From positions 62,001 to 126,000 of the forward strand of contig NZ_BAYB01000015.1 of the NCBI RefSeq assembly GCF_000685035.1: 64,000 nucleotides of DNA, written 5' to 3'. Below the pieces are notes generated by a model. The model was not told the origin of the DNA, did not search any database, and saw only the letters and a list, made by a program, of their open reading frames with translations. A program made the position numbers and the translations under genes. The stretch comes from Paraburkholderia ferrariae NBRC 106233 (lineage in GTDB: Bacteria > Pseudomonadota > Gammaproteobacteria > Burkholderiales > Burkholderiaceae). Of the stretch, positions 36,498-43,789 are shown piece after piece (position 1 is the stretch's first letter; every line of letters starts with the position of its first letter).

Positions 36498-36534
36498 CTC
36501 GCAGAATATTGCGAGTAAACTTTTTGTGTAGAAT
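36498..36534 (+). promoter_or_regulatory. Palindromic operator candidate and -10 box of the toxin-antitoxin unit
   Basis: CTCGCAGAATATTGCGAG (36498-36515) has perfect 6-bp arms around a 6-base centre, followed by a TAGAAT box at 36529-36534. Position just upstream of the antitoxin suggests autoregulation. A matching -35 box is not clear. Confidence 0.45.
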
Positions 36535-36588
36535 CGCCGTTAACAGCGGTGTGACAACCGTCTAAAACCTAACCCCGAAGGAGATTCC

Positions 36589-36771
36589 ATGGTCATGAAA
36601 GGTAAGACCGGGAACATCCACGGAGTCGAAGTAAAGGCCCGGGCCGGCGTACAGCTCCCCACAACAAAGGTCAATGCAAGCTCCGCGGATGGTCGTAAGC
36701 AGATCGTCTCTGCCGCCAAACGTGTTTATGAGCAACATCATTCCGTCATCCAAGCTCTCGCTAAACGATGA
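36589..36771 (+). CDS. Antitoxin-like partner of the Doc toxin
   Basis: 60 residues, basic, ending AAKRVYEQHHSVIQALAKR. It does not look like Phd/YefM or a ribbon-helix-helix protein. Its stop overlaps the toxin start (ATGA), and AAGGAG lies 5 bases before its ATG. Antitoxin function is inferred from order, overlap and size. The first half is Gly/Val/Thr-rich and may be disordered; the second half is a probable helix that could occupy the toxin groove. Confidence 0.75.
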   Translation: MVMKGKTGNIHGVEVKARAGVQLPTTKVNASSADGRKQIVSAAKRVYEQHHSVIQALAKR

Positions 36772-37175
36772 TTCTTGATGTGGATATGGTCGTGCTCGTG
36801 CACGACTTCATCCTCAGCCAGGAGCCTGGTCTCAATGGCAAAGCGAACAGGGGCGCCTTGGAGGGCGCCCTTGGTCGTATTGAGAACCGGGTTCTCTACG
36901 ATGGGTTAGTGGACGTTTTTGAGATCGCCGGCTTGTATGCAGAGGCCATCGCACGCGGTCACGCGTTCTCCGACGCCAATAAGCGGACGGCACTCGTTTC
37001 AGCTCTTACCTACCTCTTCATCGAAGGGTACGAAGTCGAGCGGACACAGGCGCTCGAAGAGATCATGGTCGATATCGCCGAGGGGAAGCTCAACTATCTC
37101 GACCTTGCGAATATCTTCTCATCGCTGGCCAAACAGATCGATCCGGCAGTGCGATTGAAGCAGATCGCCAAATGA
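36768..37175 (+). CDS. Doc-type Fic-fold toxin
   Basis: 135 residues. The Fic/Doc motif is complete: H65-AF-S-D69-A-N71-K-R73 (HAFSDANKR). The Doc form of this motif lacks the GNGR glycine pattern of AMPylating Fic enzymes; P1 Doc phosphorylates EF-Tu and blocks translation. Length and helical content fit Doc. Translationally coupled to the upstream antitoxin-like gene and ended by a strong terminator, so the two form a self-contained module in the island. Confidence 0.88.
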   Translation: MILDVDMVVLVHDFILSQEPGLNGKANRGALEGALGRIENRVLYDGLVDVFEIAGLYAEAIARGHAFSDANKRTALVSALTYLFIEGYEVERTQALEEIMVDIAEGKLNYLDLANIFSSLAKQIDPAVRLKQIAK

Positions 37176-37176
37176 G

Positions 37177-37198
37177 CCCCGCCACGCGCGGGGTTTTT
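37177..37198 (+). terminator. Intrinsic terminator of the Doc module
   Basis: CCCCGC (37177-37182) pairs with GCGGGG (37188-37193) across a 5-base loop, followed by TTTTT. It ends exactly at the stop of the converging gene. Confidence 0.88.
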
Positions 37199-37431
37199 CA
37201 TTTCCGCAGCCTCTGCATCAGCATCTCAAATTCTGCCTGCGCTTCAATACTTCGCATTTCCGTCCGCCAGAGCAGGGCGCCGGCCGTCGCCACCACTTCC
37301 CAATCGTAGTTGTCCATCGACTCGTGCGTCCTGGCGAGCATGTGCACTAGATCAAGCAGGGCTTGAAGAGGTCGAAGGCTATCGTCCTTCGCGAGCGACC
37401 TTAAAACGGCCAAGGTGAGTTCGGGAGTCAT
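37198..37431 (-). CDS. Hypothetical small protein
   Basis: 77 residues, acidic and helical, with a WEVVATAGALLW segment in the middle. GGAG lies 6 bases before the ATG (CAGGAGACCACC), a good signal. No family recognised. It converges on the Doc gene and shares its terminator region. Confidence 0.6.
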   Translation of the reverse strand: MTPELTLAVLRSLAKDDSLRPLQALLDLVHMLARTHESMDNYDWEVVATAGALLWRTEMRSIEAQAEFEMLMQRLRK

Positions 37432-37580
37432 GGTGGTCTCCTGCGGTTACCATGATCATAGGCGCGCGCTACGGCTACATGCGCTGCGAGTCCGAACTAT
37501 CCGAGGCTGGAACCAGAGCGATGACACCGCTGGACGATGAGCGCCGGGCCTAGCTGCTTTGCTTTTTGGTCGTGAGCCAC

Positions 37581-37871
37581 ATGTTCACATTCGCCCGTTA
37601 TGGCGAATGGCTGAACACGTCGTCGCTCGTCGAGTCCGCCGACGGGTGGCTGTGGTCGAATGGCGCGCAATCTGACTGGCTCGACAAGGCTGACCTCATC
37701 GCCGATTCGAAACGCTTGGCCGAGGCGTGCTGGGCTCTCATCCCATTCGAAAGCGAGCCTTTCTCGTCGCTCTTCAACCTGCAATCTGGCTGGTTCCTCG
37801 ACTACCGTAGCCCCGCCGTTCAGGCTGTGCATACCGTGTGCGTAGAGCATCTCGCCAGATCCCGGGCGTAG
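37581..37871 (+). CDS. Hypothetical protein
   Basis: 96 residues from the ATG reading MFTFARYGEW. It is Trp/Ser-rich with a natural-looking composition (WLWSNGAQSDWL, ALIPFESEPF), but there is no clear ribosome-binding site and the frame extends to a TTG 15 bases upstream. The opposite-strand ORF over the same bases has poorer composition. No family recognised. Confidence 0.4.
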   Translation: MFTFARYGEWLNTSSLVESADGWLWSNGAQSDWLDKADLIADSKRLAEACWALIPFESEPFSSLFNLQSGWFLDYRSPAVQAVHTVCVEHLARSRA

Positions 37872-38098
37872 GAACGCCGGCCGCCGCGTCTCTACCAACC
37901 CTCGCCAGCCCCATATCCGCGATGGTGCTTGTGGCTTCCCTGCCGCCTTCCAGAGAGTGAGAGCGACTGGTGCTGGTCACTTGCTTGACCGGCGCGGACG
38001 ATAGGTTGAAATCGCCCAGTGCACCAGCGACACGGCCGCTCTCAGATGCAGATCCTACGCCGGACGGCGGCGCCAAGCACGCTCATTGGGGCCGGCCG

Positions 38099-38422
38099 CT
38101 AGACTGGAAGTAGCGCCGTATCTACTTGGGTGATGGGAATGAGGCCGCATTTGTTGAGCTTGAACGTGCCCATCTTGACCATCTTGCTGACGGTGTGGCG
38201 GCTCAGCCCGAGCATTTCCGCGGCCTGTTTGATCGTCACGTGTGGCGGCCGTGGATGGTTCTCGGCGTAGAGCTGGACCGCGGGGCGAGCGATTCGGAGT
38301 TCGCGTTGCTCGTCGATCTGTGCGCCGGCTTGGCCGCCCGAGCCTTGGCCGTGTTGCGCCAGACGCAATCGCAGCCACTCGTCGAAATTGATCGACAGAT
38401 CCGGGGTCGGTGTACGCGCCAT
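38099..38422 (-). CDS. Excisionase-like HTH protein
   Basis: 107 residues. The C-terminal half contains an HTH (TIKQAAEMLGLSRHTVSKMVK) followed by a short wing and PITQVD, the pattern of Xis/MerR-like small DNA-binding proteins. The N-terminal 50 residues are polar. AGGAGGAGATC precedes the ATG, a very strong ribosome-binding site. It follows the 235-residue gene by 29 bases on the same strand, so the two are probably co-transcribed. Confidence 0.75.
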   Translation of the reverse strand: MARTPTPDLSINFDEWLRLRLAQHGQGSGGQAGAQIDEQRELRIARPAVQLYAENHPRPPHVTIKQAAEMLGLSRHTVSKMVKMGTFKLNKCGLIPITQVDTALLPV

Positions 38423-38451
38423 GATCTCCTCCTGTTTCAGGACGTTTCACG

Positions 38452-39159
38452 CTACCTGAACACGGCCCCGTAGCGCAGGAACAGGTGCCTCTGTGCCGGC
38501 CGCATGGCGCCACAGACACGCCGGAAGCGAACGGGCGCGTGCCGGCGCAGTCGTCTACCGCGGCGAGGCCGGAAGTCCGGCGGAATACTCGCCACGCCGT
38601 CAAACACGGACGGCTGGCGGCGTGCTATTGCCTCTGCGCGCGCGAGCCGCGCATCGAGCGTGGCCGACTGGATCGCGAAATATCGGGCAAGCGCGCCGCT
38701 GTCGCCGTCGAACTGGTCGAACACGTGGTAGTAGGCGACGGCCTCAGAAAACTGCGCATGAATCACGCGAGCTGCATCGGCGGCGTCTTCCGCCAGTTGC
38801 AAAGCAACCTCTGGTTCGTAGCTGGGCGAGGCCGCGAGGCGTGCGGTGACGGCATTTTCCCGGAAGTCACCGTCGTCGCGCTCGTCGTGGTCGAGGCGGG
38901 TGGCGAAGCGCATGGCCCGATTCACGAAGCGCCCGAAAAGCTTGTGCAGGCGGGATACGACTGTGGCCTGCAACTCGTCGTCATCAGGCTCGATTTCCGC
39001 GCCGCGCTCAGCCTTGATCTCTTCGGCGATGATCCACGCCTCGCTTTTCAGGTCGTCGACCGTGTGCTCGCCCCGGGTCAGGCCGGCGATGTGCCGCAGG
39101 TGCTTGAGCATCGGGGCAATGAGCCGATCGAAGAAAGAGGCGTCGTGACGTTGGGCCAT
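38452..39159 (-). CDS. Hypothetical phage-type protein
   Basis: 235 residues. The N-terminal half is helical (MLKHLRHIAGLTRGEHTVDDLKSEAWIIAEEI...) with a distant look of a sigma-factor region 2; the middle is acidic; the C-terminus (PRRGRRLRRHAPVRFRR) is very basic and could bind nucleic acid. AGGTGG lies 5 bases before the ATG. It starts the leftward operon opposite the rightward phage early genes, the usual place for a regulator. No firm family. Confidence 0.6.
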   Translation of the reverse strand: MAQRHDASFFDRLIAPMLKHLRHIAGLTRGEHTVDDLKSEAWIIAEEIKAERGAEIEPDDDELQATVVSRLHKLFGRFVNRAMRFATRLDHDERDDGDFRENAVTARLAASPSYEPEVALQLAEDAADAARVIHAQFSEAVAYYHVFDQFDGDSGALARYFAIQSATLDARLARAEAIARRQPSVFDGVASIPPDFRPRRGRRLRRHAPVRFRRVCGAMRPAQRHLFLRYGAVFR

Positions 39160-39225
39160 GCACCACCTGTTCGGGAATGAAGGGCTGGCAGATCCGCGTT
39201 GCGAGCGCGAGTGTAACCGCTCCTC

Positions 39226-39255
39226 TTGACGTTCTCCACCGCGCGGGCTTATCGT
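39226..39255 (+). promoter_or_regulatory. Sigma-70-like promoter of the rightward early operon
   Basis: TTGACG (39226-39231), an 18-base spacer and TATCGT (39250-39255). It points at the structured leader and the operon starting at 39513. Confidence 0.55.
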
Positions 39256-39318
39256 GACGGCGTCGCTGAAACAACAGCGATTCGGGTTTGGCGACCTGAC
39301 ATGCTCTCTGGCGCAAAG

Positions 39319-39350
39319 AAGCCGCGCCGTCGTTCGACCCGCGGCTTTTG
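39319..39350 (+). terminator. Intrinsic terminator/attenuator in the leader
   Basis: AAGCCGCG (39319-39326) pairs with CGCGGCTT (39340-39347), followed by TTTTG. It lies about 65 bases after the promoter and before any gene, so it may attenuate or yield a short RNA. Confidence 0.6.
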
Positions 39351-39375
39351 CATTTGTGTCTGCCTTCGCACGTCT

Positions 39376-39512
39376 TCAATGGGCGGGCCTGGGCGGGGAG
39401 ACCTTCGGGTCTGCCGGTATCCAGAGACGCCGGTTCGCCAACCCTGCTCAGTGCCCGCTCACCCCGTTTGGCGACGGGAGCGGGTTACCAACCTGTCTCT
39501 GGAGGCTGCACT
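39376..39512 (+). ncRNA. C4-antisense-RNA-like structured leader
   Basis: The segment has the layout of C4-type leaders of P1/P4-like elements: GGGCGGGCCTGGGC, a stem with a UUCG loop (AGACC 39399-39403 / GGTCT 39408-39412), a GCCGGTTCGCCAACC block, and later GGTTACCAACC. TCCAGAGAC (39420-39428) is exactly complementary to GTCTCTGGA (39495-39503), which overlaps the GGAGG ribosome-binding site (39501-39505) of the next gene. CCCGCTC (39453-39459) is also complementary to GAGCGGG (39478-39484). The leader can therefore hide the ribosome-binding site in cis or act on its own transcript in trans. Assignment to the C4 family is from memory of its pattern. Confidence 0.6.
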
Positions 39513-39683
39513 ATGCGCCAAGTTCCCGCTCGTCTCGAGCAACTGCAATCCCCCCTTGAAATCATCCGCGCCGCACTGCGCGCAGCCGCCACCGCGCCGA
39601 CCGTCTATGACGCGCTCGACGTGACGGGCGATGCCCTGCGCCGGCTTGCCGAAATTGCCCGCGGGGAGGTGCGCCATGGCTAA
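39513..39683 (+). CDS. Small phage early protein
   Basis: 56 residues, helical (EQLQSPLEIIRAALRAAAT, GDALRRLAEIARGE). GGAGG lies 7 bases before the ATG and is part of the leader's complementary block. Its 3' end overlaps the next gene by 8 bases. First gene of a rightward string of three overlapping small genes. Function unknown. Confidence 0.65.
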   Translation: MRQVPARLEQLQSPLEIIRAALRAAATAPTVYDALDVTGDALRRLAEIARGEVRHG

Positions 39684-40020
39684 CCTGCTCAAGGACGATT
39701 TCACCTACTTTCCCGACTCCGTGATGCAGGCGGCTCACGAAGGGCGCCTCGACGCCGCGCCGCTGGTCCGGATGCTAGAGCGCGCGGCGGTCGTTGCCAA
39801 TGGCGTAGCTGCGGTGCTGGAAATCGAAGCCGCCAGCCTCGTCTATCTCGACATAGCGAGCGAGGAGAACCCGGAACCGCCGATTGCGGGTAGCACGATG
39901 TACAACCTGCTCGCGCTCGCGCGCCACTCGGCGCATACGCTCGTTAGCGAAATCGAGACGGTCGCCAGTCGGGCCGAAAGGGACAGCGTCATTGGCAACG
40001 AGGAGTTCACCGATGACTGA
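39676..40020 (+). CDS. Phage early protein
   Basis: 114 residues, mostly helical and acidic (MANLLKDDFTYFPDSVM...). A GGGGAGG precedes the ATG. It overlaps its neighbours by 8 bases on each side, as expected for a compact phage operon. Similar small proteins occur in prophage regulatory regions, but I cannot name a function. Confidence 0.68.
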   Translation: MANLLKDDFTYFPDSVMQAAHEGRLDAAPLVRMLERAAVVANGVAAVLEIEAASLVYLDIASEENPEPPIAGSTMYNLLALARHSAHTLVSEIETVASRAERDSVIGNEEFTDD

Positions 40021-40393
40021 GGCGAAGGTTCTCACGCACCCAGCATTCGATCGTCCCGTCGTCGTCAATAAGGTGCGAGCCGGGCGCCGGCCCAAAGGGA
40101 TTCTGAACCTGGAGCACTATCGTCGTCTTCTGAACACCCGCCATTGTTGCGAAGGGGACGAGGCTGTGAGGAATTGGGCGCGCCAAAATGGACTCAATGC
40201 AGAGGCCGATATCGAACTCTTAAGGTACGGTAAGGACGAGGCGGAGGCGGTCACCCGCGTTACTGCGGGCCCCGATAGGGAGACGTTGGCCGCGCTCGAA
40301 CGGATAAAGTCGTCTGCTTTCGCACTGTACAACGAGGCCTATGATTTACGCAGTGAACTGCTGCGTCGGTATGGACCAGAATCGGCGAAGTGA
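40013..40393 (+). CDS. Hypothetical phage protein
   Basis: 126 residues. The N-terminal part is basic (VVVNKVRAGRRPKGILNLEHYRRLL) and the rest helical. GAGGAG lies 8 bases before the ATG. Last of the three overlapping early genes. No family recognised. Confidence 0.62.
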   Translation: MTEAKVLTHPAFDRPVVVNKVRAGRRPKGILNLEHYRRLLNTRHCCEGDEAVRNWARQNGLNAEADIELLRYGKDEAEAVTRVTAGPDRETLAALERIKSSAFALYNEAYDLRSELLRRYGPESAK

Positions 40394-40505
40394 CTTTAGC
40401 TGGAGCATAATCGTCTGCATCCGCGCCTAGCTCGACGGGGCGAAAACCGGGCTCCCTTACCCGGCTGGCGCGGCTCCTCATAAGGGGCTTTGCGTGAGGG
40501 CGCAA

Positions 40506-41798
40506 ATGTCGACGACAAAGGACTCCCAGACCAGGGAAGATCAGCGCAACCCCGTTAATAGGGGAGACGAGGTGCAGTCATTTTTGACGCTCGAAGCCGC
40601 TCGCACGAAGCTTGAGGCTCATTTGGGGAAAGCCGTATCTGTGACCGATGTACTGCGCCACGCGGCTGATATACCTGTCACGGTGTATTGGGACATATCG
40701 TCCATCCGTCTTCAGGGTGTGCGCCATAGCCTCGCCGAGCCGGAGGATGAAACAACCGGTGACGAGCCCGAAGTGATTGAGGATGTCCCGCCCGGCATTT
40801 ATGAATTCGATTTCGACGGTCTGGGAACGCCGGACTACCTGCTTGCACTGGCCCATGATGATTCGTCTCAATACCCAACGGTTTCACCGACGCTAGTATG
40901 TCCCGCGAACGAGACTTTCTTCTGGGAAGTATTGGACAGAGATCCTGCAATACCGCTCTTCAAGCACGGCCCGGACGACTACTGGCGGGGCACCCGCATT
41001 CCGGTGCCTGACGAACTGCGAATCGACACCGAAAGCCTGATCTCTTTTCAGGACATGCAGACAGCAGCCGAGGCGATCGAGTGCGAATTTACGCCCGAAG
41101 TCCTCGAGGCTGGACGCTACACATTGCGTGAAGCTGCAAAGGAAATCGCCCGTGCTGGGCGCGGTAAATGGGAAGACGAGCTGGACAAACTGAAAAATTC
41201 GTGGGATTCCAAAGAGCTTGCAGTATTCAATCCAGGTAGCGCGCTGAAATGCAAACCGTCATCTCGACGGGTGCACCTCTATTACATGGAAGTCAAAGCC
41301 GCCGACCTGAACGAATGGCTAGAAAAGAACGAATCGGATATCACTTTTCGTTTTCCTGTGCCGGTCACTGCAACCGAGCAGAACTCAGAATTGCAGGCCT
41401 CTGTGGTGCCCGCGGCACCGGTGGCAAAACCGGAAGTTGCGCAGTCCGAGGTTGGAGACGCGCATGATCCCGAAGTGGTGCCGCGGACTAGCGAGCCGGC
41501 GCCGATTGCGACACCCATGATTGCTTCGTTGTTTGCCGACCTCGGTGCCTGGAATGAGGAGCAATGGAGGAGCGCACTTGCTGACCCGCCCGATTGGCTG
41601 AGATTGGCGCAGAAAAGCAAAGGCAGACAGGGCCGGGGTGGCGCCGCCACATGGAACCCGGTAATCATCGCCATCGCGCTGCACGAAAGACGCACTGCAC
41701 TCACCAGGCTCAATTCGGTGTTCAAGAAGCTGGGCGTGAAGGCATGGGCTGCAGAATGGCAAGAAAAGTCCGAAGACCTTCGCGATACAGATGGGTAA
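40506..41798 (+). CDS. Mobile-element regulatory-type protein of unknown function
   Basis: 430 residues. The N-terminal 200 are acidic and contain GIYEFDFDG. Around residues 205-290 is a conserved-looking block (YTLREAAKEIARAGRGKWEDEL... SALKCKP... LNEWLEKNE) that I recall from many uncharacterised prophage and ICE proteins, probably including a helix-turn-helix. The C-terminus is Pro/Ala-rich, then a helical end. Ribosome-binding site weak; a GTG 12 bases upstream is an alternative start. Lower GC than the core genes. A terminator follows. Confidence 0.68.
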   Translation: MSTTKDSQTREDQRNPVNRGDEVQSFLTLEAARTKLEAHLGKAVSVTDVLRHAADIPVTVYWDISSIRLQGVRHSLAEPEDETTGDEPEVIEDVPPGIYEFDFDGLGTPDYLLALAHDDSSQYPTVSPTLVCPANETFFWEVLDRDPAIPLFKHGPDDYWRGTRIPVPDELRIDTESLISFQDMQTAAEAIECEFTPEVLEAGRYTLREAAKEIARAGRGKWEDELDKLKNSWDSKELAVFNPGSALKCKPSSRRVHLYYMEVKAADLNEWLEKNESDITFRFPVPVTATEQNSELQASVVPAAPVAKPEVAQSEVGDAHDPEVVPRTSEPAPIATPMIASLFADLGAWNEEQWRSALADPPDWLRLAQKSKGRQGRGGAATWNPVIIAIALHERRTALTRLNSVFKKLGVKAWAAEWQEKSEDLRDTDG

Positions 41799-41901
41799 AT
41801 ACGGTGCATAAATGCGGTTTAAATGCGGTTGTATCGTCCGCAAACCCGCATGAAACCTAGAAATCAAATACGGTGGAGGCTTGGGAAGTACCACCGTATT
41901 T
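41797..41901. repeat. Iteron-like AAATRCGGT repeats
   Basis: AAATACGGT or AAATGCGGT occurs four times in the same direction (41797, 41810, 41821, 41866) and once inverted (41893-41901). They lie just before the AlpA-like and replication genes, so they may be a replication origin or a regulator-binding array. Confidence 0.65.
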
Positions 41902-41903
41902 TT
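41866..41903 (+). terminator. Intrinsic terminator built from two repeat copies
   Basis: AAATACGGTGG (41866-41876) pairs with CCACCGTATTT (41891-41901) across a 14-base loop, followed by T residues. It ends the 430-residue gene. Confidence 0.8.
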
Positions 41904-41941
41904 AACTGCAGCCATGTTCAACTGACCGCAAGGGTTCCAAC

Positions 41942-42205
41942 ATGGCTACCAATCACCTCAATGCGCCACCCTCAGACGGCGCACGATCCGAGCCCCAGTC
42001 ACTTCCTCTCGACGGTTTCACGCGCTGGGCGGACCTGAAACGCCTCATTCCCCTCAGCCACGAATCGGTCCGCCAGCGCGAGCTCAAGGGACGCTTCCCG
42101 AAACGCGTTCAGCTCGGCTCCGCTCGCTCTGTGGGCTGGTCCAACAGGGAGCTGCATCGCTGGCTGGCGGATCCCGCCGGCTATCGCGCACCGGAGGCCG
42201 TGTGA
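41942..42205 (+). CDS. AlpA-family HTH regulator
   Basis: 87 residues. The C-terminal two thirds (GFTRWADLKRLIPLSHESVR ... GWSNRELHRWLADP) are a phage AlpA/excisionase-type winged helix. AAGG lies 8 bases before the ATG. Directly downstream of the iteron-like repeats and first in the replication operon, so it may bind those repeats. A related gene sits at 49587. Confidence 0.8.
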   Translation: MATNHLNAPPSDGARSEPQSLPLDGFTRWADLKRLIPLSHESVRQRELKGRFPKRVQLGSARSVGWSNRELHRWLADPAGYRAPEAV

Positions 42206-42468
42206 GGTGCGCGATGAATTGCAACTCGGCACCCACCAAAATTCGCTTCGGCGGTCCTGGCAGAGCGCCGGTTGGCTTCGGGGTAGTGCGCGGCGTATGG
42301 ATGCTTCAGAAGGACCTGACATGGCCGGCAGTCGTGTGGAACGACGGCCGTTGCTGGGCCTATCTCCACGACATGACGCCCGCTGCTGTTCAGCACGTCC
42401 TCGAGTCTTTGCGTGACGCTGAATTGGACCGCGTACCGCCCGGTATCCTGACGGGGTGGCAGTCATGA
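42202..42468 (+). CDS. Hypothetical phage protein
   Basis: 88 residues from a GTG that overlaps the previous stop (GTGA); an ATG 12 bases later is an alternative. Contains WPAVVWNDGRCWAYLHDMTP. Overlaps the next gene by 4 bases (ATGA). Part of the tightly packed replication operon. Function unknown. Confidence 0.62.
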   Translation: MRCAMNCNSAPTKIRFGGPGRAPVGFGVVRGVWMLQKDLTWPAVVWNDGRCWAYLHDMTPAAVQHVLESLRDAELDRVPPGILTGWQS

Positions 42469-43274
42469 CGCGCCCATCGTTCCAGTTCTACCCTGGCGAC
42501 TGGCAGGCAAACAGCAACCTGCGGCGCTGCACCCACGCCGAGAAGGGCGTGTGGATCGACGTGATGTGTCTCCTGCACGATTCGGAGGAATACGGCGTGC
42601 TGCGCTGGCCGCTCAGGGAGATCGCGCAGGCGATCGGTGCTTCGCTCGCGACGCTCAGGGCCATCGTCAGCAAGGGCGTCCTGAAGGGTGCGGACAAGGG
42701 CCAGGCGTGCGCGGCGTGCATTTACGTGCCGCGCTCCGGGCGCCGCGACGGCGAACCCGTGGCGCTGGTTGCGGAGCAGGAAGGGCCGGTCTGGTACTCG
42801 TCGCGAATGGTCAAGGACGAGTATGTGCGATCGGTTCGTGGTGAGTCGTCGCGGTTTCAAAACGAGGATGGAGACTCATCGAAGGGTGCACCAAAGCCCC
42901 CCTTAGGTGATAACACCAAAGCTTCACCAAAGCCCCCCTTGGGTGACGGCTCTTCATCTTCATCTTCATCTTCATCTTCAAAGAAACAAAAACAACGCGC
43001 TCCGCGCTTCGATGCGCAGGCGCATCTCGAGTCGTTGGGAGTGCCCTCAGACCTCGCAAAGGATTGGCTTGCGGTGCGCAAGGCCAAGCGGCTCGCGCCT
43101 ACCGCCACAGCGTTCGACGATGCCAAGGCCGAGGCGACGAAGGCGGGGATTTCGATGGCCGACGCGTTGCGAACCTGTGTGGTCCGCGGTTGGGGTGGCT
43201 TCAAGGCCGACTGGCTGACATCGGGCAGCGGTCGCGTGAATGGGCACGGCGGTTCTGACAGCGTCTTCAGGTGA
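42465..43274 (+). CDS. Phage replication-type protein (DUF1376-like N-terminus)
   Basis: 269 residues. The N-terminal 110 (FQFYPGDWQANSNLRRCTHA... GVWIDVMCLLHDS) match the DUF1376-type winged-helix start of phage replication initiators. The middle is a disordered linker with a repeated KPPLGD motif (two 22-bp DNA copies, 42889-42910 and 42925-42946) and ten consecutive serines. The C-terminal 80 residues form a compact DNA-binding-like domain (LESLGVPSDLAKDWLAVRKAKR). It lies two genes upstream of the DnaB-like helicase, the expected position of an initiator or helicase loader. Confidence 0.75.
   Translation: MTRPSFQFYPGDWQANSNLRRCTHAEKGVWIDVMCLLHDSEEYGVLRWPLREIAQAIGASLATLRAIVSKGVLKGADKGQACAACIYVPRSGRRDGEPVALVAEQEGPVWYSSRMVKDEYVRSVRGESSRFQNEDGDSSKGAPKPPLGDNTKASPKPPLGDGSSSSSSSSSSKKQKQRAPRFDAQAHLESLGVPSDLAKDWLAVRKAKRLAPTATAFDDAKAEATKAGISMADALRTCVVRGWGGFKADWLTSGSGRVNGHGGSDSVFR
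42951..42980. repeat. Hexanucleotide repeat (TCTTCA)5 coding for poly-Ser
   Basis: Five exact TCTTCA units inside the replication protein gene. They encode ten serines in the interdomain linker and are prone to slippage in whole-codon steps. Confidence 0.95.
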
Positions 43275-43789
43275 TCGACATGGACCTCCGCTACCCCCGC
43301 AACTCCGCCGAGCTCGTCGCCATGCGCAAGAGCGGCAACGTGCCCGAGCTGCCGGTACTCGTGGCGCTCGCCGGGCCGCTGAACTTCAACAACGTGACGC
43401 TCTCGGCGGTGGCTGGCCAGCGCTATGACTGGCGCCCGGTTGCCGCGCTCGACGTCGAGGTGTTTGCGTCTGCCGATGTGCCTTGGGGCGATCTGCTGCG
43501 CGTGCTGGCGGACATTGCCGCCGTCGTGCCGAAATCGCTCGTGCTGACCTTCGCCGAAGGCCCGCGCGTGCACTGCGGCGAAATGAGCACGGTGCCTGGG
43601 CAGGATTTCGCGCTCTTCGACTGGTTTCCGATGCCGATCGGACCGATTCACTGGCCTGCATCGCGCACGCTTGCGCGTCGCCTGCTTGACGCGTCGGGCG
43701 ACACGCTGCCGGCCCCCTATGACCACGCGTGCGAGCTCGTCGTGCAGCTCGTCGCCGAACGATGTAACAACCCCATGGAGATGGCCTGA
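43271..43789 (+). CDS. Hypothetical phage protein in the replication operon
   Basis: 172 residues from a GTG overlapping the previous stop (GTGA). Mixed alpha/beta composition, with LVALAGPLNFNNVTLSAVAG and FDWFPMPIGPIHWP. No family recognised. One-base overlap (TGATG) with the helicase gene suggests co-translation and perhaps a helicase partner. Confidence 0.65.
   Translation: MIDMDLRYPRNSAELVAMRKSGNVPELPVLVALAGPLNFNNVTLSAVAGQRYDWRPVAALDVEVFASADVPWGDLLRVLADIAAVVPKSLVLTFAEGPRVHCGEMSTVPGQDFALFDWFPMPIGPIHWPASRTLARRLLDASGDTLPAPYDHACELVVQLVAERCNNPMEMA

Noticed and set aside
37497..37898. Minus-strand 133-codon open frame opposite the gene at 37581
   Set aside because: Composition is Arg/Glu-rich and shadow-like, and there is no ribosome-binding site; the plus-strand frame looks more protein-like.
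40430..40490. Hairpin-rich gap before the 430-residue gene as an RNA gene
   Set aside because: The CCGGG/CCCGG stem is short, has no T run and shows no family features.
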